DNA of 64,000 nt, taken from contig NC_058524.1 in assembly GCF_904849725.1 (NCBI RefSeq), positions 551,121,763-551,185,762 of the forward strand, written 5' to 3'. The notes beneath the pieces are model-generated. The model did no database searches. It had not been told where the DNA came from and worked only from the letters and a program-made list of their open reading frames with translations. The stretch is from Hordeum vulgare subsp. vulgare. Lineage: Eukaryota; Streptophyta; Magnoliopsida; Poales; Poaceae. The position numbers and the translations under genes were made by a program. Positions 45,264-55,700 of this stretch are shown one piece after another (the first letter of the stretch is position 1; the number at the start of each line of letters is the position of its first letter).

Positions 45264-47912
45264 GAGCATCTCCAACAGGCGCGCTTCGCGCCGCGCCTAA
45301 AAAACGAGTTTGCCGAGCGCTGGTCAACTGGTTTTGCGCGTCGCGCAGTGCTGGCTCCAGCAGTAGCTATAAAATGCAGCGCACGCGCTCCGCTCCAGCA
45401 GCGCGCAAAAATGCAGCACGCGCGCCGCTGCAGCAGCGCCCAAAATGCAATGTGAAACATTCATCAAAATGCAATAACATGTGAAATTTAACACAAACAA
45501 GTAGATGGTCATCCCCACAAGTTCATCCAACCAAGTTCAAAATGCAAACCAAGTTCAAGATACAAGTTCATCCAACAAAGTTGAAGACATATAATAACAC
45601 ATCAATCATCTTCCTTGTCGTCTTCCTCTTCTTCCGAAGACGATTCTTCCACCTTCGAAGATGAATCTTCCTCCCTAACCTCATCACGCACCGCATCACG
45701 TGTAGCTCCGACGGTCTTGGCAAGATCTTCAACGGCATTTTCATGGGTATGTGTGTGAGGCACATCGAAAGACATTCCACCCATGGCCGGAGGTGCACCC
45801 ATGCCGCCCATGAGAGAAGCAAAACTCATGCCACCCATGCCTCCCATAGCGTTGGAGGGTGCTCCGAAGCCACCCATGGCGCCGAAGCCACCGCCACCCA
45901 TGCCGCCAAGGACACCGCCACCCATGGCTCCCATGGCGCCGAGGCCCATGCCTCCCATGGTGCCGAGACCACCGCCACCCATGCCGCCAAGGCCACCGCC
46001 ACCCATTGTGCGGATGATGGCTCTTTTTTGAATCAACACTTCTTCACGGGCAAGGTTGACATATTCCTTTTGCGCACCATTGAACAAAGATGTGTCCAAG
46101 AAGAACAAGTGCTTTTCCCATTCCAACAACTTAGCTCGCTCCTCCATGCCCACCTTCCTCTCCTCCAATGCCACTTTCCTCTCCTTGGCGGCCACCCTCC
46201 TCTCCTCGGCCACCAACCTCCTCTCCTCGGCCGCGGCATCTTGGTTCCTTGCCATTTTCCTAACCTCGTTGGCTTCTTTTCTTGCCTTCACAATATCTTC
46301 CATAGCATTTGTGAGCTCATCATCTCCTTTCCTCTTCTTCTTTTCGGTTTTGTCCTTCTTGCACCCATCCGGTCGTTTTGGTTTCGAGTATGAAACCGAG
46401 TTGGGTGTGGGGCTTCTCTTGCCGTCATCCGTTGATGCATCATCCTCCTCATCATCATCATTCAACTCAATTGTGCTCTTGCGTTTGTTCCTCAAATGCA
46501 AATCATCCAAATCTTCACGCTTCTTCCATTTCTCATCATCCTTCAACACTTCATAGCAATGAGGCAAGGTAAAGATTTTTCCTTTCTTGATCTTGCCCTT
46601 CTTGGTTGTCCTCGTCTCTTCTTTGAACAAGTTTTGGGCAATGTTGTACTACAAGAAAAACAAAACAAGTTAGCACTTCTCACACCAAAAACAAGTATGA
46701 TGAACATGTATGAGATGCCACTTACTCTATCATCCTCATTTGTGCCACTTGGGTTAAGCTTGTCAACTGCCTTCTGTGCGGCCGCCCACTTTTGACAATC
46801 CGAGTTGATTGTCGACCATCGGGACCGAAGTGATCTCTCGGAGCGGTCTATTCCACTCACGTTCTGAGCATCAAAGTGTTCTTTCATTCGCCCCCAATAA
46901 GCATCTCTACTTTGATCACCTCCAACGGATGGATCCCTCGACACTTGCAACCAAGTATTGCATAGTAACTTGTCATCGTTGGTGGTGTAATTGCCCGCTC
47001 TTCCTTTCGGCGCCTCGATAATGCCCTCACCCTCCTCGTCCACCTCAAACTCATGGTCGTCCAAATGGATGTCATTGGTTTGATACCAATGCGAATTGTT
47101 GGACCCAACACCCATAGTTGACATGTATGCATCATCGTTGAGACTACAAAGTTTTGTGACAATGCAAATAAGCTATCTATATGATGATGCGTTGAAAAAA
47201 AACAAGAAAATTAAAGTTGGAATTTTTTCACCTTGGGGACATTTCATCAGACACGTGGTGCGCGTCTGCCGCCGGCTCAACGAGTGAGCTCGCCGGCTCT
47301 TCGGTAGACGTCGCACCCGGCCGGCGCACTGCAACCTTCTTCTTCGGCTTCGAGCTGCCGGAGCCGTCCGTTGTCTTCTTCTTCGCGGATGTTTTACCTT
47401 TCTTCCGCTCCAACGGTGCGACGGCGGAAGGGGCGGCGCCGGCGCGACGCCACCCGCCGGCGTGGTCGTCCGCGGCGGCAAGAAAAGGCTGCGCGCGAGG
47501 CCGACGGTCGGCGGAGCTCCGGCGGCGGCGCCAGCGCCAACGGCAGCCGCGCTAGGGTTTTCGGCGGCGGCGGCGGCGGCTGCGGCTACGGCTGCGGCGG
47601 GGGGTCGCGGTTGTACAGCGGGGTCAGCGGGGCGCCGGTGTGCGCGTCCATGGTGGCCGGGGCGCTGGCGCAGGCGCGCGCGGGAGAAAGGAGGAAGAAA
47701 GGGAGAGTTCGCGCGCGCTCGAGTCTGCCGCGCGCCGAAGTGAGCGCCCGAAATACGCAGCGCGGGATGGGGCTAGGACCAGCGCGCCCAAATCGTTTTA
47801 GCGCGCGCGCGGTTTTAGCGCGCCCGCTGGAGCTGTCCGCTGCGTTGCGCGCGCGCTATATTAGTCTTTTTTGCCACGCGACGCTAGTATAGCGCGGCTG
47901 TTGGAGATGCTC
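45264..47912 (-). mobile_element. Harbinger-like element carrying only an ORF1-type gene, 2,649 bp
   Basis: Terminal inverted repeats GAGCATCTCCAACAG...CTGTTGGAGATGCTC, flanked by TCA (45,261-45,263 and 47,913-47,915). It lies inside the intron between the two succinyl-CoA ligase exon fragments. The subterminal DNA is rich in gcgcgc. No transposase gene is present. Confidence 0.88.
45602..47413 (-). CDS. Myb/SANT-like, NAM-associated protein of the Harbinger-like element
   Basis: Three exons on the minus strand: the first ends at 47,232 (basic, KKKVAVRRPGATSTEEPASS; true start not determined, open from at least 47,413), then 47,143-46,726, then 46,648-45,602. Splices ccaag|gtgaaa...gtag|tctc and gataga|gtaagt...tgtag|tacaac keep frame. 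The middle exon has a Myb/SANT-like domain (NYTTNDDKLLCNTWLQVSRD ... YWGRMKEHFDAQN). The last begins YNIAQNLFKEE and holds a charged coiled coil (AAEERRLVAEERRVAAKER), a NAM-associated-type C-terminal domain, and a Gly/Met-rich stretch of about 75 residues (GGMGGGGLGTMGG). Such proteins are the DNA-binding partners of PIF/Harbinger transposases. No stop interrupts exons 2 and 3. The upstream N-terminal coding region is GC-rich and may be damaged. Confidence 0.7.
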
Positions 47913-47963
47913 TCAGGCAAATGCATTCAATGGTTAAAAGCAAGTCTACAATCATGAGCATAC

Positions 47964-48134
47964 CGCTTCATATATCAAGGTACCAGAACGAGATACTATT
48001 CCAATGCGTCCTGGTTTGTGGATGTAACCTGGCATGATTCCAATCTTACATTCACCGGGCTTAATGATACCAGGGCAGTTTGGTCCGGTCAATCTGGTTT
48101 TTGATTGCCTGTTCAGAGCAGCCTTCACTTTCAC
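47964..48134 (-). pseudogene. succinyl-CoA ligase alpha subunit, exon fragment 1
   Basis: 57 codons from a gattccag acceptor at 48,134: [20 protein letters not shown], then [20 protein letters not shown], then [17 protein letters not shown]. It ends at a gcg|gtatgc donor. This is almost unchanged from the conserved CoA-binding and phosphohistidine-loop region of the enzyme. The upstream exons are missing; a WRKY fragment takes their place. The partner exon is at 45,102-45,227. Confidence 0.85.
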
Positions 48135-48136
48135 CT

Positions 48137-48373
48137 GGAATCAAGAGAGGGAGGGAAGCGGGCGTGTCCGGTGCGATCGAGGATGGAGATCACCTTGCGG
48201 AACTTGGAGACGGCCTGGTCGGCGATCTCGCCGAACGGCTGTTGGTGCTGCTGCTGCGGCGCCTTGGACGGCGTCGCGTCGGAGAGGGAGGAGACGAGGA
48301 GCTCCAGGCCGTGGAGGCCGACGGTGGCGACCTCCTGGATGGCGAGCTGGTCGTCGGTCGGATAAAAATTCAT
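48137..48373 (-). pseudogene. WRKY group IId transcription factor, N-terminal fragment
   Basis: ATG at 48,373, then DDQLAIQEVATVGLHGLELL, then a Gln-rich spacer, then QPFGEIADQAVSKFRKVISI and LDRTGHARF. This is the N-terminal signature of group IId WRKY proteins (usual form DDQLAIQEAA...AVSKFRKVISLLDRTGHARFRR). The match ends after GHARF, and the next bases run directly into the ligase exon's acceptor. There is no zinc-cluster or WRKY domain. The remaining DNA to 48,587 is GC-rich with no clear gene. Confidence 0.75.
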
Positions 48374-48587
48374 CTAAAGTAATGGGTCCGTACCTTGCTC
48401 GGGAGAGGTGGAACCGGCGCGGATGGGAGGTTGCTGGAGGGGCCGGCTGGCGGGAAGGTTCCGGAGGTCATCGGGAAGAAGCAGATGTGGCCTCCGGCCG
48501 CCGTCGTGCGCCGTTGCCGAGGGGTCGCGGAGGAGGCGTGGAGGGTGTGTGAGTAGGGGGCTGGGGGCGAGGGAGATAATAAATCAG

Positions 48588-48890
48588 CACTAGTAGAAAA
48601 CAGGGCTTTGGTTCAGGCCTGGTGAGCCCATTAGTCTCGGTTCTTCACGAACCAGGACCCATGGGGGGCATTAGACCCGGTTCATGAGCCCAGGGGGCCG
48701 GCCGGGGCCTCGTGGGCATTGGTCCCGGTTCTTCTGGACCCATTTGTCCCGGTTCTAGGCACGAACCGGGACCAATGGGCCGCGCTCCTGGCCCACATCC
48801 ATTGGTACCGGTTCGTGCCTTGAACCGGTATAGCAGTGGGGGCTTTAGTCCCGGTTTATGCCACGAACCGAGACAAATAATTTGCCTATA
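48588..48890. repeat. left terminal and subterminal repeats of CACTA-3
   Basis: Repeated ggttc-ttc/tag-acgaacc, ccggttcg and cattggtcccggttc motifs in inverted pairs, followed by a tatatataca TATA-like box at about 48,886-48,895 that could drive the passenger gene. Confidence 0.8.
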
Positions 48891-49264
48891 TATACATCGC
48901 TCGTCGCCGCGGCAGAGCACTCTGTTTTTTCTGGCCGACGAGGGGAGGGCATTTGGGTGCTCTAGCTCACCTCCTATGCACATGAGGTGTTCGATGAAAT
49001 GTCTGAGCCACGCTAGTTAATCGTTCTCCTCTCGAAACTTAACCTCCGATCTCAATTTTCCCTGAGATTTGTCTAGGTTTAGCGGTCCGTCACGTCATGT
49101 CCCCGTCTTCACCACCGTCGATCGCCCGCGCCGATCTCGTCGACGGCACCACTGTGGTGAGCCTCTTGTTCTTATCTTATTTCTGAAAGAAAAAAAATTC
49201 TTACTTCAGATAGATACTTGTCTAATTTTCTTACTTTTATTATTTCTTGTTATAATATAGTGCG

Positions 49265-49754
49265 ATGGTTTTGGTATCCGCCCCCGTCGGCCCTCGTCCT
49301 GTCTATGATTCGGATGTGGTATATATTATCTTTTCATAACTATTTGGTTCATTTATTGTTTATGACAATTATGCCAACCAACGTGACATAGATTTTATTT
49401 ATCTAGGAGGTGGTTGAACCGGAAATTCCAACCGACCCTATTGTCGACAGGTTAAATTTAGTTGAAGAAGAAAACAAGTACTTGAAGGAAAAAATAAGAA
49501 AAATTGATGAGGAGAAGAAGTACTTGAAGGAAAAAATAAGAAAAATTGAGGAGGAGAAGATGATATTGGAGTTGCATATTGCGAATGTCATCGATGATCA
49601 CAAGATCAAGATGGATGCAATGCGGTTGAAGATTAGAAATATTAGAAAATATGCCATTCATACCGAGGCTTGGTATCGTTATGCAGTTGGATCAGTTGTT
49701 ACCATGGTTGCGATTATGATCGCAATTGTTTTTGCATTTAAATGTTTTACATAA
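49265..49754 (+). CDS. small coiled-coil protein with C-terminal membrane segment, CACTA-3 passenger
   Basis: Exon 1 is 49,265-49,318 (MVLVSAPVGPRPVYDSDV) and exon 2 is 49,407-49,754; the donor gtg|gtatat and acceptor atctag keep frame, giving 133 residues. After a Pro-rich head it has a charged coiled coil (about residues 30-70) in which KYLKEKIRKI(D/E)EEK is duplicated in tandem. A basic stretch (KIKMDAMRLKIRNIRKYAIH) follows, and then a hydrophobic helix (AVGSVVTMVAIMIAIVFAFK) five residues from the end, as in tail-anchored membrane proteins. I do not know a named family. A further upstream non-coding or alternative exon (around 49,090-49,160, donor gtg|gtgagc) and the TATA-like box at 48,886 suggest a real transcript. 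It lies between the transposon terminus and the array, transcribed inward. Confidence 0.55.
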
Positions 49755-49789
49755 TTTCAATGTATGGTTTAATTAGATGAACCGGAGAG

Positions 49790-52700
49790 CTATATGTTGC
49801 ACATGCTATGTGGGTGAAATCCCTTTGTAACAAACGAGTTCATTTGAATGGTGTAGCTATGAATGATGCATTTTGAACACAAAAAAACAATGGAGTTCAA
49901 ATAAGTTCAAAAATTGAAATCCCTTTGTAACAGATGAGTTTCCGTATGAAACCCTCATACATCGAAACAAATTGTCCGTTTTGTACACGAAGTGCATCCA
50001 GTTTTTGCCGTAACCCTCTCAACTTTCTTGCACATGCTATGTGGGTGAAATGATTATATCATGCCAACTTCGAACCTTTTTAGAGTTCATTTCAAATGCT
50101 TTTCAATTTCATGGTCTTATAGCTCAAAATAATCAGTAAATGCATGAAAAATAACAAATGAAGTCAGAAAGGGTTGTAAACTGATGATGTGGCTTTGAAT
50201 GGTGCATTTTGAACACAGAAAAACTATGTAGTTCAAATAAGTTAAAAAAAATGAAATCCCTTTGTAACAGACGAGTTTCTGTATGAAACCGTGATACTTC
50301 GAAACATATTGTCCGTTTTGTACACGAAGTGCATCAAGTTTTTGCCATAACCCTCTCAACTTTCTCGCACATGCTATGTGGGTGAAATGATGATACCATG
50401 CCAACTTGGAACCTTTTCAGAGTTCGTTTCAAATGCTTTTCAATTTCATGGTCTTATAGCTCAAAATAATCAGTAAATGAATGAAAAATAACAAATGAAG
50501 TCAGAAAGGTTGTAAATTGATGATGTGGCTTTGAATGATGCATTTTGAACACAAAAAAACTACGGAGTTCAAGTAAGTTCAAAAAAATGAAATCCCTTTG
50601 TAACAGACGAGTTTCCGTATGAAACCCTAATACTTCGAAACAGATTGTCCGTTTTGTACACGAAGTGTATCCAGTTTTTGCCGTAACCCTCTCAACTTTC
50701 TCGGACATGCTATGTGGGTGAAATGATGATACCATGCCAACTTGGAACCTTTTCAGAGTTCGTTTCAAATGCTTTTCAATTTCATGGTCTTATAGCTCAA
50801 AATAATCAGTAAATGCATGAAAAATAACAAATAAAGTCAGAAAGGGTTGTAAATTGATGATGTGGCTTTGAATGGTGCATTTTGAACACAGAAAAACTAC
50901 GGAGTTCAAATAAATTCAAAAAAATGAAATCCCTTTGTAACAGACGAGTTTTGTATGAAACCCTCATACTTCGAAACAGATTGTCCGTTTTGTACACGAA
51001 GTGCATCCTGTTTTTTTCCGTAACCCTCTCAACTTTCTCGCACATGCTATGTGGGTGAAATGATGATACCATTCCAACTTGGAACCTTTTCAGAGTTCGT
51101 TTCAAATGCTTTTCAATTTCATGGTCTTATAGCTCAAAATAATCAGTAAATGCAAGAAAAATAACAAATGAAGTCAGAAAGGTTGTAAATTGATTATGTG
51201 GCTTTGAATGGTGCATTTTGAACACAGAAAAACTATGGAGTTCAAATAAGTTCAAAAAAATGAAATCCCTATGTAACAGACGAGTTTCCGTATGAAACAT
51301 TGATACTTCGAAACAGATTGTCCGTTTTGTACACGAAGTACATCCAGTTTTTTCCGTAACCCTCTCAACTTTCTCGCACATGCTATGTGGGTGGAATGAT
51401 GATACAATGCCAACTTGGAACCTATTCGGAGTTTGTTTCAAATGCTTTTCAATTTCATGGTCTTATAGCTCAAAATAATCACTAAATGCATGAAAAGTAA
51501 CAAATGAAGTTAGAAAGGGTTGTAAATTGATGATGTGTCTTTGAATGGTGTATTTTGAACACAGAAAAACTATGGAGTTCAAATAATTTCAAAGAAATGA
51601 AATCCCTTTGTAACAGACGAGTTTCCGTATGAAACCTTGATACTTCGAAACAGATTGTCCGTTTTGTACACGAAGTGCATCCAGTTTTTGCCGTAACCCT
51701 CTCAACTTTCTCGCACATGCTATGTGGGTGAAATGATGATACCATGCAACTTGGAGCCTTTTCACAATTCGTTTAAATGCTTTTCAATTTCATGGTCTTA
51801 TAGCTCAAAATAATCAGTAAATGCATGAAACATAACAAATGAAGTCAGAAAGGGTTGTAAACTGATGATGTGTCTTTGAATGGTGCATTTTGAACAAAGA
51901 AAAACTATGGAGTTCAAATAAGTTAAAAAAATGAAATCCCTTTGTAACAGACGAGTTTCTTTATGAAACCCTGATACTTCGAAACAGATTGTCCGTTTTG
52001 TACACGAAGTGTATCCAGATTTTGCCGTAACCCTCTCAACTTCCTCACACATGCTATGTGGGTGAAATGATGATACCATGCCAACTTGGAACCTTTTCAC
52101 AGTTCGTTTCAAATGCTTTTCAATTTCATGGTCTTATAGCTCAAAATAATCAGTAAATGCATGAAAAATAACAAATAAAGTCAGAAAGGGTTGTAAACTG
52201 ATGATGTGGCTTTGAATGGTGCATTTTGAACACAGAAAAACTACGGAGTTCAAATAAATTCAAAAAAATGAAATCCCTTTGTAACGGACGAGTTTCCGTA
52301 TGAAACCCTCATACTTCGAAACAGACTGTCCATTTTGTACACGAAGTGCATCCAGTTTTTTTCCGTAACCCTCTCAACTTTCTCGCACATGCTATGTGGG
52401 TGAAATGATGATACCATTCCAACTTGGAACCTTTTCAGAGTTCGTTTCTAATGCTTTTCAATTTCATGGTCTTATAGCTCAAAATAATCAGTAAATTCAT
52501 GAAAAATAACAAATGAAGTCAGAAAGGGTTGTAAATTGATTATGTGGCTTTGAATGGTGCATTTTGAACACAGAAAAACTATGGAGTTCAAATAAGTTCA
52601 AAAAAATGAAATCCCTTTCTAACACACGAGTTTCCGTATGAAACATTGATACTTCGAAACACATTGTCCGTTTTGTACACGAAGTACATCCAGTTTTTTC

Positions 52701-55700
52701 CGTAACCCTCTCAACTTTCTCGCACATGCTATGTGGGCGGAATGATGAGACCATCCCAACTTGGAACCTTTTCGGAGTTTGTTTCAAATGCTTTTCAATT
52801 TCATGGTCTTATAGCTCAAAATAATCAGTAAATGCATGAAAAGTAACAAATGAAGTTAGAAAGGGTTGTAAATTGATGATGTGTCTTTGAATGGTGCATT
52901 TTGAACACAGAAAAACTATGGAGTTCAAATAAGTTCAAAAAAATGAAATCCCTTTGTAACAGACGAGTTTCCGTATGAAACCTTGATACTTCGAAACAGA
53001 TTGTCCGTTTTGTACACGAAGTGCATCCAGTTTTTGCCGTAACCCTCTTAACTTTCTCACACATGCTATGTGGGTGAAATGATGATACCATGCAACTTGG
53101 AGCCTTTTGAGAGTTCGTTTCAAATGCTTTTCAATTTCATGGTGTTATAGCTCAAAATAATAAGTAAATGCATGAAAAATAACAAATGAAGTCAGAAAGG
53201 GTTGTAAATTGATGATGTGTCTTTGAATGGTGCATTTTGAACACAAAAAAACTATGCAGTTCAAATAAGTTCAAAAAAATGAAATCCCTTGGTAAGAGAT
53301 GAGTTTCCGTATGAAACATTGATACTTCGAAACAGATTGTCCGTTTTTTACACGAAGTGCATCCAGTTTTTTCTGTAACCCTCTCAACTTTCTTGCACAT
53401 GCTATGTGGGTGAAATGATGATACCATGCCAACTTGGAACCTTTTCGGAGTTTGTTTCAAATGCATTTCAATTTCATGGTCTTATAGCTCAAAATAATCA
53501 GTAAATGCATGAAAAGTAACAAATGAAGTTAGAAAGGGTTGTAAATTGATGATGTGTCTTTGAATGGTGCATTTTGAACACAGAAAAACTATGGTGTTCA
53601 AATAAGCTCAAAAAAATGAAATCCCTTTGTAACAGAGGAGTTTCTGTATGAAACCTTGATACTTCGAAACAGATTGTCCGTTTTGTACACGAAGTGCATC
53701 CAGTTTTTGCCGTAACCCTCTCAACTTTCTCGCACATGCTATGTGGGTGAAATGATGATACCATGCCAACTTGGAGCCTTTTCAGAGTTTGTTTCAAATG
53801 CTTTTCAATTTCATGGTCTTATAGCTCAAAATAATGAAATGCATGAAAAATAACAAATGAAGTCAGAAAGGGTTGTAAATTGATGATGTGGCTTTGAATG
53901 GTGCATTTTGAACACAGAAAAACTATGGAGTTCAAATAAGTTCAAGAAAATGAAATCCCTTTGTAACAGATGAGTTTCCGTATGAATCCTTGATACTTCG
54001 AAACAGATTGTCCGTTTTGTACACGAAGTGCATCCATTTTTTTCCATAACCCTCTCAACTATCTCGCACATGCTATGTGGGTGAAATGATGATACCATGC
54101 CAACTTGGAACCTTTTCAGAGTTTGTTTCAAATGCTTTTCAATTTCATGGTCTTATAGTTCAAAATAATCAGTAAATGCATGAAACATAACAAATGAAGT
54201 CAGAAAGGGTTGTAAATTGATGATGTGTATTTGAATGGTGCTTTTTGAACATAGAAAAATTATGGAGTTCACATAAGTTCAAAAAAATGAAATCCCTTTG
54301 TAACAGATGAGTTTCCGTATGAAACCGTGATACTTCGAAACAGATTGTCCGTTTTGTACACGAAGTGCATCCAGTTTTTTCCGTAACCCTCTCAACTTTC
54401 TCACACATGCTATGTGGGTGAAATGATGATACCTTGCCAACTTGGAACCTTTTCAAAGTTCATTTCAAGTGCTTTTCAATTTCATGGTCTTACAGCTCAA
54501 AATAATCAGTAAATGCATGATAAATAACAAATGAAGTCAGAAAGGGTTGTAAATTAATGATGTGCCTTTGAATGGTGCATTTTGAACACACAAAAACTGT
54601 GGAGTTCAAATAATTTTAAAAAAATGAAATCCCTTTGTAACAGACGAGTTTCCGTATGAAACCTTGATACTTCGAAACAGATTGTCCGTTTTATACACGA
54701 AGTGCATCTAATTTTTTCCGTACCCCTCTCAAATTTTCCGCACATGCTATGTGGATGAAATGATGATACCATGCCAACTTGGAACCTTTTCAGAGTTCGT
54801 TTCAAATGCTTTTCAATTTATATGTCTTATAACTCAAAATAATCAGAAAATGTATGAAAAATAACAAATGAAGTTAGAAAGGGTTGTAAATTGATGATGT
54901 GGCTTTGAATGGTGCATTTTGAACAAAGAAAAACTACGGAGTTCAAATAAGTTCAAAAAAATGAAATCCCTTTGTAACAGACGAGTTTTCGTATGAAACC
55001 CTCATACTTCGAAACAGATTGTCCGTTTTGTACACGAAGTGCATCGAGTTTTTTTTCCGTAACCCTCTCAACCTTCTTGCACATGCTATGTGGATGAAAT
55101 GATGATACCATGTCAACTTGGAACCTTTTGAGAGTTCATTTCAAATGCTTTTCAATTTCATGGTCTTATAGCTCAAAATAATCAGTAAATGCATGAAAAA
55201 TAACAAACGAAGTCAGAAAGGGTTGTAAATTGATTATGTGGCTTTGAATGGTGCATTTTGAACATAGAAAAACTATGGTGTTCAAATAAGTTCAAAAAAA
55301 TGAAATCCCTTTGTAAGAGACGAGTTTCCGTATGAAACATTGATACTTCGAAACAGATTGTCCGTTTTGTCCACGAACTGCATCCAGTTTTTTCCGTAAC
55401 CCTCTCAACTTTCTCGCACATGCTATGTTGAAATGATGATACCATGCCAACTTGGAACCTTTTCAGAGTTCGTTTCAAATGATTTTCAATTTCATGGTCT
55501 TATAGCTCAAAATAATCAGTAAATGCATGAAAAGTAACAAATGAAGTTAAAAAGGGTTGTAAATTGATGATGTGTCTTTGAATGGTGCATTTTGAACACA
55601 GAAAAACTATGGAGTTCAAATAAGTTCAAAAAAATGAAATCCCTTTGTAACAGACGAGTTTCCGTATGAAACCTTAATACTTCGAAACAGATATTCCGTT

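Larger units (their letters stand above)
40912..48587 (-). mobile_element. probable larger Helitron-like element C carrying host gene fragments (5' end not found)
   Basis: At 40,912 the plus strand reads ctagtaaaatacccgtgccttgctatggg. Its complement ends in a CCCAT...ATGGG-like hairpin, a dozen bases and CTAG before T, as in elements A and B. Everything recognisable upstream of this end on the minus strand (succinyl-CoA ligase and WRKY fragments) is in the same orientation. That is how Helitrons usually carry captured genes. The 5' end is not visible before CACTA-3 cuts in at 48,588. The boundaries and the link to the fragments are inference. Confidence 0.35.

Noticed and set aside
47371..47892. 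173-codon plus-strand Arg/Gly-rich frame
   Set aside because: Antisense to the N-terminal exon and gcgcgc-rich terminal region of the Harbinger-like element. Low-complexity GC-driven frame.
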